Positions 33,254 to 43,042 of a stretch of 64,000 bases of DNA are shown here, in pieces (the stretch's first letter is position 1; every line of letters starts with the position of its first letter). The notes beneath the pieces are model-generated. The model was not told where the DNA came from. It did no database searches and saw only the letters and a list, made by a program, of their open reading frames with translations. The DNA comes from Thalassospira sp. MCCC 1A01148 (GTDB taxonomy: Bacteria > Pseudomonadota > Alphaproteobacteria > Rhodospirillales > Thalassospiraceae), in NCBI RefSeq assembly GCF_001613795.1, contig NZ_LPVZ01000018.1:124001-188000 (forward strand). The letters are read 5' to 3'. The position numbers and the translations under genes were made by a program.

Positions 33254-34150
33254 TTACGCTGTTGCCTTGCGGGCCGATCTTGTCATGGAAATGCGCAACA
33301 TAACCACACCGGTTATTGCGACGGCGCCGCCGATCAGGGTCAGGATGTCGGGCGTAATACCGCTTAGAGTCCATGCCAGCAGAACGGCAATGGGCGGCAC
33401 CAGATACAAAAAGTTTGCTGCCGATGCCGGGCCGAAATGGCCGATTGCAATGCTCCAGGTGGCATAGCCAAGTGATGCGGAAACAAGACCAAGGAACAAC
33501 ACCGCCAAAATCACCGAAACCGACGCCACACCGATTTGCGCCATCCCGTCGGGCAACCACGGGGTTAGCCACAACGCACCCGTTATCAGCGTCCAGCAGG
33601 TACAGGTCGCCGGGCCATATCGCGCGATCACCCCACGCACCAGAACGAAATAGGTGGCTGACAGCATGGATGCCAACAAGATCAACGAACTGCCATTGCC
33701 AAAACGCATCGGGCCGGGTTGACCAACGGCGATCAGGATCACACCGGAAAAACTCACTGCTGTGGCGGTCCAGGCACCAATCCCGAACCGGTCGCGCAAA
33801 AACACTGTCGCGAGCATCGCCGTCCAGATCGGCAATGTATTGATGATAAAGCTTGCCGCCCCCGGTGATACCGTTTGCTGCCCGGTATTAAGCAACCAGT
33901 TATAGATGCTGATGCCAAGCGCGCCGCCCAATCCAAGCCGTGCAAGATCAACCAGCCTGGGCATCTCCGGGCGTTTGATCGCAAGCCAGATCACAGCCGG
34001 ACAGGCCGCCAGTGTAAAGCGCACTGCGGCAAGGGGCAGGGGATCAAGCCCCGAAAGCGCAACCCCGATCAACGGAAAGGCCGCCGCCCAGGACAGAACC
34101 GTAATCAGGGCACAGGCAAGGCCCAAGGTGGCTTGTGAGAACATCAGCAT
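33254..34150 (-). CDS. EamA/DMT family transporter
   Basis: Inner-membrane permease of 298 residues made of two EamA repeats of five spans each. Repeat 1 includes LSWAAAFPLIGVALSGLDPL and LRDRFGIGAWTATAVSFSGV; repeat 2 includes LGYATWSIAIGHFGPASAAN and FLYLVPPIAVLLAWTL. Members export amino acids and other small metabolites; the substrate is not evident. It is divergent from a LysR-type gene across about 96 bp, the usual layout for regulator and exporter target. Confidence 0.88.
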   Translation of the reverse strand: MLMFSQATLGLACALITVLSWAAAFPLIGVALSGLDPLPLAAVRFTLAACPAVIWLAIKRPEMPRLVDLARLGLGGALGISIYNWLLNTGQQTVSPGAASFIINTLPIWTAMLATVFLRDRFGIGAWTATAVSFSGVILIAVGQPGPMRFGNGSSLILLASMLSATYFVLVRGVIARYGPATCTCWTLITGALWLTPWLPDGMAQIGVASVSVILAVLFLGLVSASLGYATWSIAIGHFGPASAANFLYLVPPIAVLLAWTLSGITPDILTLIGGAVAITGVVMLRISMTRSARKATA

Positions 34151-34246
34151 TCCCCTCGTTCTATGCGAATGAATTTGTCTTCTGTCTTGCTGATAGCGCG
34201 ATCATGAGTGTTGACATAGAACATAGCTTGGGGATCAGATGTGCAT

Positions 34247-35146
34247 ATGGTGCACAGCAATGACCTTTCCCTTCCGCCTCTTGCGCTGTTGCCCGCGGTG
34301 ATGGCCGCGGCGCGCAACGGGTCGTTTTCGGCCGCCGCCAGTGAAATGGGTGTGACGCATAGCGTGATAAGCCGCCATGTTGCGCAGGTCGAACAATGGC
34401 TTGGCTATGATCTGTTTGAACGTTATGGCCGCGGGGTGCGTCCGACGCCCGATGGACAACGGTTTTTGCGCGAAACACAGGCGGCGATTGATCTTTTATC
34501 ACAAGGCGCGCAGCCCTGGCGGCAACGCCGTGGACCGGATGTCATCAAAATAAGCCTGCTGCCATCCTATGCCCGGATCTGGTTTCTAAAGCTTGTGCCA
34601 GAGATCGAGCGTGATCTGAATGTGCGGCTTGAACTCGAGATTACCGAACGGCTGGCCGATTTCGATGGCGGGCAGACCGACATCGCCATTCGCTGTGGCA
34701 AGGGACAATGGCCGGGCACCAAATCAAGCTTGTTGTTTGCTGATGATCTGGTGCCGCTGATTTCGCCCAAGCTTCTGGACGGGCACGATCCGCAAAGCCT
34801 TGATGCAGATGCAATTGCCAACCTTCCGCTTTTAAATGACAGCGATGCGACTGGCTGGCGACACTGGTTGGCCGAACATGGGGTCAAGTATCGGCCCAAG
34901 CCAACTGATCGCCGGTTTGAGGATTACAGTGTCGGGCTGTCTGCGGCGGATGCGGGGCTTGGTGTGATTTTGGCGCGCTTGCCGTTTGCGCGCACGGCAA
35001 TTGGAAATCACGACCTGATCATGCTGCCTTTCGCGCCGGTTCGAAGCCCGCTTGCGACGTTTTTGGTGCAGCCGGCCTATGACCAGCGCCCGGCTGTGCG
35101 TGCGGTGGCAGAACGCCTGATCACGGCAGCGAAGGCTTGCGGCTAA
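34247..35146 (+). CDS. LysR family regulator (GcvA-like)
   Basis: Regulator of about 299 residues. The N-terminal winged helix includes LLPAVMAAARNGSFSAAASE and GVTHSVISRHVAQVEQWLG, then LFERYGRGVRPTPDG. The effector-binding domain begins at about 92 (IKISLLPSYARIWFLKLVPE) and has the GcvA-type DFDGGQTDIAIRCGKG. The frame starts at GTG 34241; I prefer ATG 34247 but both are possible. It probably controls the divergent EamA exporter gene, inferred from layout. The 96-bp space between the two should hold its binding site; an imperfect palindrome, GTGCATATGGTGCAC, overlaps the start itself. Confidence 0.88.
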   Translation: MVHSNDLSLPPLALLPAVMAAARNGSFSAAASEMGVTHSVISRHVAQVEQWLGYDLFERYGRGVRPTPDGQRFLRETQAAIDLLSQGAQPWRQRRGPDVIKISLLPSYARIWFLKLVPEIERDLNVRLELEITERLADFDGGQTDIAIRCGKGQWPGTKSSLLFADDLVPLISPKLLDGHDPQSLDADAIANLPLLNDSDATGWRHWLAEHGVKYRPKPTDRRFEDYSVGLSAADAGLGVILARLPFARTAIGNHDLIMLPFAPVRSPLATFLVQPAYDQRPAVRAVAERLITAAKACG

Positions 35147-35256
35147 GATCAGCCCCTTGGGAACTTGTCCTATTCGACAGACGTTAGATGGGCTATAATT
35201 TGCAGCAATTTCAGGTTGATATTGCCGCGATCCACAGAAGTCAGGAGCACCCTACC

Positions 35257-35826
35257 ATGACCTTGATCGTTAATGACGGTACGCCGGAAATGCGCGGTTT
35301 GCTGGAAAAGGGGCGCAAACGGTTGCGCACAGTCGGGGTCATCATGTTGATCCTTGGCGTGCTGGCGGTGGCCTTTCCCCTTGCCACGACGATTGCGTTC
35401 AAATCCGTGATTGGCTGGCTGTTCCTGATCGGGGCGGTTGGGCATTTTTATGGCGCGTGGAATGCAGATACCCCGACGCGACGCAGTCTTGATATCATTC
35501 AGGGGCTTGTCTTTGGCGTGATTGGGGGATGGTTGGCCTTCTTCCCGATGGGCGGGGTCGTGACCCTTACGGTGTTGCTTGCCATTGCCTTCATCCTGCA
35601 CGGCGTTTTTGAAGCGCTGATGGCGATGTGGCTGAAACAGTTTCCGGGATGGAAATGGATGATGGTATCTGGCGGGATTTCAGTACTTGCCGGTATTCTG
35701 ATTTTTGCCGAATTGCCCAGCTCGGCAAGTTGGGCGATTGGTTTGTTGCTTGGCATTATCCTGCTATCTTCCGGCTTTAGCTATCTGATGGTGTCGATGG
35801 CGATGGGCAAAGTTGCACGAAGCTAA
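35257..35826 (+). CDS. HdeD family membrane protein
   Basis: Inner-membrane protein of 189 residues with six predicted spans arranged as three hairpins: VGVIMLILGVLAVAFPLATT, VIGWLFLIGAVGHFYGAW, then GLVFGVIGGWLAFFPMGG and onward to LLLGIILLSSGFSYLMVS. This is the HdeD/DUF308 layout. HdeD is linked to acid resistance in Escherichia coli, but most homologues are uncharacterised. AGGAGC lies before ATG 35257; the frame extends upstream to 35188 without membrane character. The next gene, a P1B-ATPase, begins 30 bp after its stop, so the two probably form an operon. Confidence 0.85.
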   Translation: MTLIVNDGTPEMRGLLEKGRKRLRTVGVIMLILGVLAVAFPLATTIAFKSVIGWLFLIGAVGHFYGAWNADTPTRRSLDIIQGLVFGVIGGWLAFFPMGGVVTLTVLLAIAFILHGVFEALMAMWLKQFPGWKWMMVSGGISVLAGILIFAELPSSASWAIGLLLGIILLSSGFSYLMVSMAMGKVARS

Positions 35827-35856
35827 AACCGCGCTTGGCAAACAGAGGGATAAGGC

Positions 35857-37791
35857 ATGGCAAACGCCACACCTGTTGGCGGTCTGGCCGGGGGGCTTGA
35901 ACGGTGGGATGATGCCCTGTCGTCCCCGACCCTGAACCGTGCCATCCTGATCTTCACCCTGCTTGCCATGGCAGGGCATTTTATCCTGATGTTTATCGGG
36001 CCCGAGATGGTCTGGGGGCAGCGCACGGCTGATCTGCCGCTTTTTGCGCTGTTTGCACTTGGTGGACTGCCCATTCTGGCGCAGCTTGCAATCAAGCTTC
36101 TGCGGCGGGAAATGGGCGCTGATTTTCTGGCCGCGATTGCCTTTGTTACCGGTGTGGTGCTGGCGGAATATCTTGCCGCCAGCCTGATCATATTGATGCT
36201 GACCGGGGGGCAGGTTCTTGAGGGCTTTGCCATGCGCAAGGCGTCCTCGGCACTGAATGCCCTGGCCAAGCGCATGCCCAGTGTCGCCCATCGCAAATCC
36301 GAAGACGGCGAGATCACTGATATCGCGATTGACGAGATCGACATTGGCGATCTGATCGCGGTCTTCCCGCATGAAACCGCACCGGTTGATGGCACGGTCA
36401 TTGATGGTCATGGCAGCATGGATGAAAGCTATCTGACCGGGGAGCCCTATGTGGTGGCCAAGGCACCGGGCACCAATGTGCTGTCGGGTGCGATCAATGG
36501 CGAGGCGGTCCTGATCATCCGGGCCGAAAAGCGCGCACGTGATTCCCGTTACGCCCAGATCATGGATGTCATGGCCGAGGCCGAACAGAAACGCCCGCGC
36601 ATTCGCCGTCTTGGTGACCAGATCGGCGCTTGGTTTGCACCGGCAGCGCTTTTGTTTGCGATATTGGTCGGGTATCTGAGTGACGATTCATCGCGTTTTC
36701 TGGCGGTCCTTGTGGTGGCGACACCCTGTCCGCTTTTGATTGCCATTCCGATCACGGTGATGAGTGCGATTTCAATCGCTGCCCGGCGCGGCATCGTCAT
36801 CCGTGACCCGACGGTGCTGGAACGGTTACCGACCTGCCAAACCGCGATTTTCGATAAAACCGGCACGCTGACCTATGGCCGCCCGGAACTGGTGGAGGTT
36901 TTGGCCGGGCCTGACATGAACGGGAACCTTGTCTTGCGACTGGCCGCCAGCCTTGAACGTTATTCCAAGCACCCCTTGGCATCGGCGGTTTTGGTGGCAG
37001 CACGCGACCGCAATCTGCCACTTGATGAAGTCAGTCATGCCTCGGAAAAGCCGGGGCAGGGACTGAGCGGGCAGGTCGATGGCCATGAAGTTGCCGTCAC
37101 CCATCGCAACAAGCTGATGAAATCCGACCCCGAGATCGCCGGGCTTCTGCCCGAAAGTGCGGCGGGGCTGGAATGCGTGGTGCTGGTCGATGGCCAATAT
37201 GGCGCGACCTTCCGCTTCCGCGATACGCCGCGCGCAGAGGGCGAAAGCTTCGTCGGCCACCTGGGCGACATCCATCATTTCAACAAGGTGATGTTGCTTT
37301 CTGGCGACCGGGAAAGCGAGGTCAGCTATCTTTCGGAACTGCTGGGCATTTCCGAAAGTCTGGCATCGCAAAGCCCGGAGCAGAAAGTCACCATCGTCCG
37401 CGAGGAAACCGCCAAGGCCCCGACACTGTTCATGGGCGACGGCATCAACGATGCCCCGGCACTGGCTGTTGCCACCGTTGGTATCGCCTTTGGCAAGGAA
37501 AGTGCGGTCACGGCGGATGCCGCCGGTGCCGTGATCCCCGAAGCATCGCTGGTGACAGTGGACGAGCTGCTTCACATCAGCATGGCAATGCGCCGTATCC
37601 TTTTGCAAAGCGTGATTGGTGGCATGGTGCTTTCTGTCGTCGCCATGGGCTTTGCCGCGGCAGGCTATATCACCCCGGTCGCGGGTGCGCTGTTACAGGA
37701 AGGCATTGATATCATCGCGATCCTCAATGCGCTTCGACTGGCAATCGCGCATGATATTGATGCCGATATGGTAGAGCAGCCAAACGCCTGA
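35857..37791 (+). CDS. P1B-type heavy-metal ATPase with TPC motif and no metal-binding domain
   Basis: Inner-membrane cation pump of 644 residues, shorter than ZntA or CopA. No HMA or His-rich metal-binding domain precedes the first span near 27. The A domain has DESYLTGEPY near 189-198, the ion-pathway motif is VVATPCPLLIAIP near 287-299, the phosphorylation site is DKTGTLT near 334-340, the P1B histidine lies in YSKHPLASAV near 369, and the hinge is GDGINDAP. TPC, rather than CPC, CPH or SPC, places it near the less-studied TPC subgroup, some of which move Ni or Fe. It ends with LLQEGIDIIAILNALRL and has no hemerythrin tail. Metal unknown. Confidence 0.88.
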   Translation: MANATPVGGLAGGLERWDDALSSPTLNRAILIFTLLAMAGHFILMFIGPEMVWGQRTADLPLFALFALGGLPILAQLAIKLLRREMGADFLAAIAFVTGVVLAEYLAASLIILMLTGGQVLEGFAMRKASSALNALAKRMPSVAHRKSEDGEITDIAIDEIDIGDLIAVFPHETAPVDGTVIDGHGSMDESYLTGEPYVVAKAPGTNVLSGAINGEAVLIIRAEKRARDSRYAQIMDVMAEAEQKRPRIRRLGDQIGAWFAPAALLFAILVGYLSDDSSRFLAVLVVATPCPLLIAIPITVMSAISIAARRGIVIRDPTVLERLPTCQTAIFDKTGTLTYGRPELVEVLAGPDMNGNLVLRLAASLERYSKHPLASAVLVAARDRNLPLDEVSHASEKPGQGLSGQVDGHEVAVTHRNKLMKSDPEIAGLLPESAAGLECVVLVDGQYGATFRFRDTPRAEGESFVGHLGDIHHFNKVMLLSGDRESEVSYLSELLGISESLASQSPEQKVTIVREETAKAPTLFMGDGINDAPALAVATVGIAFGKESAVTADAAGAVIPEASLVTVDELLHISMAMRRILLQSVIGGMVLSVVAMGFAAAGYITPVAGALLQEGIDIIAILNALRLAIAHDIDADMVEQPNA

Positions 37792-37832
37792 GACGTCAAG
37801 TTTTCGGTCCAGCTAACAGTATTCGCAAAGTG

Positions 37833-39125
37833 TTATTGGCTAGCTGCGTGCGTGATTTCGGCAATGGCATTGCTGATGCCGTCTTCAATGGCGATCTTGC
37901 TTGCGACGCGTTCGGCGTTTTTGCGATAGGCCGGCGTTTCAAGGACCGTTTTGATCCGACGGGCCAGCATCGCGGCATCAAGTTTTGCGGGCTTGATCGG
38001 GCGCGGCGCAACGCCAAGCTCGTGCAGGCGCTTTGCCCAGAAAGGCTGATCACCGAAAAACGGAATGATGATGGATGGGCGACCGGCGCGCATGGCCGCC
38101 GCACAGGTGCCTGCGCCGCCATGGTGAATGACGATATCGACTTTGGGGAACAGCCAGTCATGGGGAACCTCGCGCACTGCAAGGATGTTGGATGGCCAGT
38201 TAATGTTTTCCATGCCACCCCAGCCGGTTGCAACGATAGCGCTCACACCGGCTTGTGAGACGGCCTTAACAATCATCTCTGCCATCGCGGTCGGATCATT
38301 GCCGGGCATTGACCCGAAGCCGATATAGATCAGGTTTTTGTGACGTTCGACAAAGTTTTGTAATGCCGTATCGGGCGGGGTCGTTTGGGCTGTCCCATCG
38401 AGAAACCAGTATCCGGTGACAGTTGCGTGTGTCGGCCAGTCTGTGGGGCGATTGATCACAGCTTTGCTGAAGGCATGAACGATGGGCAGCGTGCCGGATT
38501 TACAAGACTGAAGGATATCCAGTCCCTTGGCATTGATCCCGTTCTGGCGTCGTGCTGCCCATCTGCAAACTTGGCGACGCAGCGTTGTGTTCAACAGCCG
38601 ATAGATCAGCTTGCCGGTCGCGCGGTTATACCAGCGACCCAAGGTCCCGCGTGGGCCAAGATCGGGAACGCCCATATGCGGATAATCGCCGGTCGGGATA
38701 AAGGACGGGATCAGTTGCGCCATCACAACCGGGATACCGAAATGCCTGCCAATCGGCAGCGCACCAAAGGTTTTCGGATGAAAAACGATGACGTCGGGTT
38801 TGGCCTGATCAATGGCGCGGAAAATATCATCAAGCAGTGTGTCGTGAAGACCGCGCGCCTTTTTGCCGATGGCAAATAACGATGTCAGCTTCGCCAAGGC
38901 CGATGCCTTGGGATCAGACGCATGGGCAAATTGCGGATCATCCATAAGCGCAATCAGCGCATCCGTCAGGGGTGTGAATTCAAGGTCATGATCGGTGATA
39001 AAACCGGCAAAGCGTTCCGGTGCGGCGAGTGTGACCTGATGCCCCTTGTCGATCAGTCCACGGCCAAGCGCGACAAAGGGCTGCACATCGCCGCGCGTCC
39101 CATATGTCATCAGCATGACATGCAT
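37833..39125 (-). CDS. glycosyltransferase family 1 (sterol/macrolide glucosyltransferase-like)
   Basis: GT-B enzyme of 430 residues. The N-terminus MHVMLMTYGTRGDVQPFVAL is the typical opening of UGT80-like and GtfB-like glycosyltransferases. The C-terminal donor site shows LIYIGFGSMPG and HHGGAGTCAAAMRAGRPSII, ending PFFGDQPFWAKRL, a PSPG-like box without plant-specific residues. Acceptors in bacteria include lipids, hopanoid-type alcohols and antibiotics. ATG 39125 is the natural start; the frame to 39206 adds a non-family basic stretch. It stands alone and converges on the P1B-ATPase gene, with 41 bp between stops. Confidence 0.85.
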   Translation of the reverse strand: MHVMLMTYGTRGDVQPFVALGRGLIDKGHQVTLAAPERFAGFITDHDLEFTPLTDALIALMDDPQFAHASDPKASALAKLTSLFAIGKKARGLHDTLLDDIFRAIDQAKPDVIVFHPKTFGALPIGRHFGIPVVMAQLIPSFIPTGDYPHMGVPDLGPRGTLGRWYNRATGKLIYRLLNTTLRRQVCRWAARRQNGINAKGLDILQSCKSGTLPIVHAFSKAVINRPTDWPTHATVTGYWFLDGTAQTTPPDTALQNFVERHKNLIYIGFGSMPGNDPTAMAEMIVKAVSQAGVSAIVATGWGGMENINWPSNILAVREVPHDWLFPKVDIVIHHGGAGTCAAAMRAGRPSIIIPFFGDQPFWAKRLHELGVAPRPIKPAKLDAAMLARRIKTVLETPAYRKNAERVASKIAIEDGISNAIAEITHAASQ

Positions 39126-39224
39126 GATCCATCCTTTTTGCCGTTCCAGGAACACCTTGCGCCTTGGAAGCTTAGCAGGTCTTGTCGCGGAAATCCGGCA
39201 CGACAAAGGCTGGCTGGCAGATGA

Positions 39225-42014
39225 TCAGTTTTCGCTGCTCTGGTCGTTGCCAAGGAAGATCCGCGTTTGTTCAATCGCTTCACGCAATCCAACGCGCTGG
39301 ACGTCGACATCGTCGGGGAAGGCACCCAGCAGCCGCGATGGCATGCGGTTATCAAGCAGGACAAACACGCCGCGATCCTCGGCGCGCCGCACCAGGCGGC
39401 CAAAGGCCTGCTTCATGCGAAGCCTTGTGAGCATGTCGTCATAGCGTGCGCCGTGGAACGCTGATTTGCGTGCGCGGTGCAGGATGTCGGGCCGGGGCCA
39501 TGGCACGCGGTCAAAAACGATCAGGCGAAGGCTGTCGCCCGGCACATCCACCCCGTCGCGCACTGCATCAGTACCCAGCAAACAGGCATCGCGTTCAACC
39601 CGGAAAATGTCAATCAGGGTCGAGACATCCATGCCGTCGATATGCTGGGCCAGAAGCTGCAAGCCGGCATCATCCATCGGCCCGGTCAGGCGTTCGTAAA
39701 TCGCACGCAGACGGGTGATCGCGGTAAACAGGCCCAGCGCACCGCCGCCCGATGCCAGAAACAGTTCGCGATAGGCCGCCGCAATGTGGTCCGGGTTATC
39801 CCGGCCGAGATCATTGACGATAAACACGCGGGTTTGTTCGCGGTAGTTATACGGGCTTTTCATCGCCGCCCGGATGGCGGGAAGCGGCATGTGGGCGGCC
39901 CCCGTGCGATCCTCTGCCACGGCCCAGTCGAATTCTTCGTCGCCTGTGCCATCCCGCAGGGTGGCGGACGTTACCACCATGCCGTGTGCTGTGGGCGCAA
40001 GGGATGTGGTCAGCGGGATGGTCGGATCAAGGTAATGGCGATGCATGCCAACATCGAAATCCCGGCCAAACTGGCGTTCAATCGCAAACCAGTCGACAAA
40101 GGTTTTCGGTGTTTCCTCGACAAGGGAAGCCAGCATTTCCCGCCATGCACCGACCTGCATGATCGCACGGCGTTCAAGCGACCTTATGGCGGCATCAAGG
40201 CGCTGGCGTTCGGCACTGTCAAGCTCATCGGCCTTTTCATCAAGCATATGGGCAATGATCTTGATCAGCGATTTGGCCGGTTTTTCCATGGCTTCCAGCG
40301 CGCGATCAAGATCGGCCGCACTGGCAAGAACTTCGTTGAGCGCCGGTTTACAATCAGTCTCGATTGAGTATCCCCGATCTCCCTCGGCAGACCTTGCCAT
40401 CACCTGTGCCCGGACATGGGCAAGGAAGGTTTCCGCCGGGCCCTTGGCATGTTGTGATCCATCATGAATGCGCGACAGCCAACCCTGCTCGGGTAGGCAT
40501 TGGGCGGCGACAATCACCGCATTGACGGCATCACGCAGTTCGTCACGATCAAGGATCAGCGTTTCAAGGCGCTGTTTCAGGCCGCGCGCACGCGATGATC
40601 CCTTTTGCTCTGCCCCCAAAAGCCAACGCCGAAGTTCCTGCCCCTCCATCCCGGTCAGGTGCGATGAAAATGCCTTATCAGCCGCATCAAAAAGATGATG
40701 GCCTTCGTCAAACACGTAACGTGTTGGCATGGAGGCATCATCAAGCCCGCCAAGTGCCGCCTGCACCATGACCAGCGCATGGTTGGCCACCACGATCTCG
40801 GCCGAGCGGGCGCGGCGTACGGTCTTTTCGACAAAGCATTTCGAATAATGCGGGCAGGCGGCATAGATGCATTCACCGCGCTGATCGGCCAGCGCCCCGG
40901 TGAACCGGTTGCCCAGCAATTCGGTCAGCCAGGCCGGGAAATCACCGCCGACCATATCGCCATCACGGGTATGCGACGCCCACCGCGCAATCAGGCCAAG
41001 TGGCGTTGCCTGATGCGGTTGTTGATTAAGCGGGCGTTGGGCTTCCTCGAAATTCAGCAGGCAGAAATAGTTCTCCCGGCCCTTGCGCACGACGGCCTTT
41101 AATCGCTTGTCCTTGGGATCGTCATACAGGCGATCAAGTTCCTGATCGATCTGGCGTTGCAGGTTACGGGTATAGGTCGAAATCCACACCGCGCCGTCAT
41201 TCTTCTGGGCCCACAATGATGCCGGGGCGACATAACCCAATGTCTTGCCGGTCCCCGTTCCGGCCTCGGCCAGGACGATATTGGGCGCACCGTCATGCAG
41301 GCGCGGGCCAAAGGCCGAACATACGGACGACGCATAATCGGCCTGTTGCGGGCGTTCTTCCGCGCCTTCACCAAGCAGGTCCTTCAGGCGTTTACGGGCA
41401 TCCTTGGGATCAACCGGATAATTGGCCGGTGGTGGTGGCGGGGCATGTTCAGCCCATTCGCCAAGCTTTTTCCAGACTTTAAGGCCCTCATACACCGCAT
41501 AGCGATGCGGACCATCGCCATCAGCACCGAGGGCCGCCAGAACCGAAACACCCCACGGCCAGTGGCCGCGTGCCATCGGCCATGCAACCGACAGGGCCGG
41601 ACCGCGTTTGTTGCGATGGAGGGTGGCGAGTTCCTGCAAAAGGCGCTTCATGGCTTCTGCCAGTGCCTCTGCCTGACCGATCAGGTCATCGGCCGGTTTC
41701 TGGCCCGTCGCCAATGCAATGCCCCGCGGGGTTGGCACGCAAAATTGTGCCGGGCGGACAAAGGCAAACAGCTCCAGCAGGTCATGGGCCGGAAACGGAT
41801 CGGATTTCAGCCGCCGTGCACAGGCCGGAGTATGAACCAGAATGGGGCGTGATGATCGGGCACGCTTGGCCGCGGCCCCGTGCGGGAGTTCCTCGATCTC
41901 GCCATCGGGCGATAAAAACACGGCGTGACGCAATCCAACGACCATGACAGGTGCGTTGGGCGGCATGAAACGCGGTTGGGACTCTTCAGAACGATCATCG
42001 AACATTTGGGGCAC
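39225..42014 (-). CDS. DinG-type iron-sulphur DNA helicase
   Basis: Superfamily 2 helicase of 929 residues. After an N-terminal extension of about 240 residues, Walker A reads EAGTGTGKTLGYVAPA and motif II FDEGHHLF. Between them four Cys fit the 4Fe-4S site of E. coli DinG: one in NYFCLL, then CIYAACPHYSKC with C-x4-C-x5-C spacing identical to DinG. The motif VI region reads MKQAFGRLVRRAEDRGVF. The N-terminal extension (VVGLRHAVFLSPDGEIEELP) is not part of E. coli DinG but is common in alphaproteobacterial homologues. Probable 5'-3' helicase acting on DNA structures such as R-loops; not tested here. Confidence 0.92.
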   Translation of the reverse strand: MPQMFDDRSEESQPRFMPPNAPVMVVGLRHAVFLSPDGEIEELPHGAAAKRARSSRPILVHTPACARRLKSDPFPAHDLLELFAFVRPAQFCVPTPRGIALATGQKPADDLIGQAEALAEAMKRLLQELATLHRNKRGPALSVAWPMARGHWPWGVSVLAALGADGDGPHRYAVYEGLKVWKKLGEWAEHAPPPPPANYPVDPKDARKRLKDLLGEGAEERPQQADYASSVCSAFGPRLHDGAPNIVLAEAGTGTGKTLGYVAPASLWAQKNDGAVWISTYTRNLQRQIDQELDRLYDDPKDKRLKAVVRKGRENYFCLLNFEEAQRPLNQQPHQATPLGLIARWASHTRDGDMVGGDFPAWLTELLGNRFTGALADQRGECIYAACPHYSKCFVEKTVRRARSAEIVVANHALVMVQAALGGLDDASMPTRYVFDEGHHLFDAADKAFSSHLTGMEGQELRRWLLGAEQKGSSRARGLKQRLETLILDRDELRDAVNAVIVAAQCLPEQGWLSRIHDGSQHAKGPAETFLAHVRAQVMARSAEGDRGYSIETDCKPALNEVLASAADLDRALEAMEKPAKSLIKIIAHMLDEKADELDSAERQRLDAAIRSLERRAIMQVGAWREMLASLVEETPKTFVDWFAIERQFGRDFDVGMHRHYLDPTIPLTTSLAPTAHGMVVTSATLRDGTGDEEFDWAVAEDRTGAAHMPLPAIRAAMKSPYNYREQTRVFIVNDLGRDNPDHIAAAYRELFLASGGGALGLFTAITRLRAIYERLTGPMDDAGLQLLAQHIDGMDVSTLIDIFRVERDACLLGTDAVRDGVDVPGDSLRLIVFDRVPWPRPDILHRARKSAFHGARYDDMLTRLRMKQAFGRLVRRAEDRGVFVLLDNRMPSRLLGAFPDDVDVQRVGLREAIEQTRIFLGNDQSSEN

Positions 42015-42085
42015 TATAAGCAGACAGCGACAGTGGCGCTACCGGTGAAATTGACCTATCTTGGAATTTGTAAGGCAATCACCCG

Positions 42086-42961
42086 ATGACAAGAAGACGG
42101 ACCGCAATGGCAGCCCCCAATACTCGCAATCAGCATTTCTGGCGCGATGACGCCATGCCGTTTGTTGAACTGCGGCGCGTGGTGGACGGGCATTCGGTTT
42201 GTTACGAGCGCCACAGCCACGATACATTTTCCATCGGAACGGTGAAGGGCGGTTACAGTACGTACTGGAACCGGGGCAAAACCCATGAAACCCAAGAAGG
42301 GTCTGTGGTGATCCTCAACCCCGAAGATGTTCATGGCTGCAACCCGGTCAAGGGCGCGGACTGGGTTTATGACATGCTGTTTGTTGATCCGGACTGGCTT
42401 GTGGATTTGCAGATTGAACTCGATGCCGACGCAGCCGGCAAGTTTGCCATGTTTTCCGATATGCTCAGCCACGATCCGCATCTTTATGACGGCTTGCTGG
42501 ATCTGGCCGATACGCTTTCCAATCCGGATGTGGATATTCTTGGCAAGGAAACGGCGATGGTGTCGTTCTTTGGCGATCTGCATGTGAAGCTGGATCGGCG
42601 CGGTGTGCTGGATCGTGCTGCCAATGCTGGTGGGGCGATGCAGGACCGGAAAATGGCCGATGTGGGCGAGTATATCCGGGCGCATTATGCCGAGAATATC
42701 GGGCTTGACGAGCTGGCCGGGCTGGTCGGCTATTCCCGGTCGCATCTGGTGCGCGCATTCAAAAAGACGTTTGGCATGACGCCTTATGCCTATCTGATCA
42801 ATTGCCGGGTGCAGCGGGCGCGCCATGCCCTGCGGCAGGGTGAAAAGATCGTCGATGTCGCGCTTGAAACCGGCTTTGCCGATCAGGCGCATTTCCAACG
42901 TATTTTTAAACGCCTGATGGCGGCAACCCCACGGCAATATGCCCGCGCACAGGCCGCGTGA
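42086..42961 (+). CDS. AraC family transcriptional regulator
   Basis: Regulator of 291 residues. The N-terminal cupin domain shows YERHSHDTFSIGTVKGGYS and GSVVILNPEDVHGCNP, the AraC_binding pattern. The C-terminal pair of helix-turn-helices reads IGLDELAGLVGYSRSHLVRA and VDVALETGFADQAHFQRIFK, followed by TPRQYARA. ATG 42107 is an alternative start. It converges on a LysE-type exporter gene, and AraC/LysE pairs of this sort are common in proteobacteria, so it likely controls that exporter; the amino acid or amine sensed is unknown. Confidence 0.9.
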   Translation: MTRRRTAMAAPNTRNQHFWRDDAMPFVELRRVVDGHSVCYERHSHDTFSIGTVKGGYSTYWNRGKTHETQEGSVVILNPEDVHGCNPVKGADWVYDMLFVDPDWLVDLQIELDADAAGKFAMFSDMLSHDPHLYDGLLDLADTLSNPDVDILGKETAMVSFFGDLHVKLDRRGVLDRAANAGGAMQDRKMADVGEYIRAHYAENIGLDELAGLVGYSRSHLVRAFKKTFGMTPYAYLINCRVQRARHALRQGEKIVDVALETGFADQAHFQRIFKRLMAATPRQYARAQAA

Positions 42962-42968
42962 TTTGGGT

Positions 42969-43003
42969 AAAAAAAGCGGGCGGGTGACTGTGACCCGCCC
43001 GGA
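42969..43003 (-). terminator. intrinsic terminator of the LysE-type gene
   Basis: Read leftward, GGGCGGGT and ACCCGCCC pair around a seven-base loop, followed by a run of seven T. It lies 40 bp after the stop of the LysE-type gene and directly after the AraC gene stop on the other strand. Confidence 0.88.
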
Positions 43004-43042
43004 GTTTCCACAACCCGACTATGGGGAACGGGGTGCGGGGGA

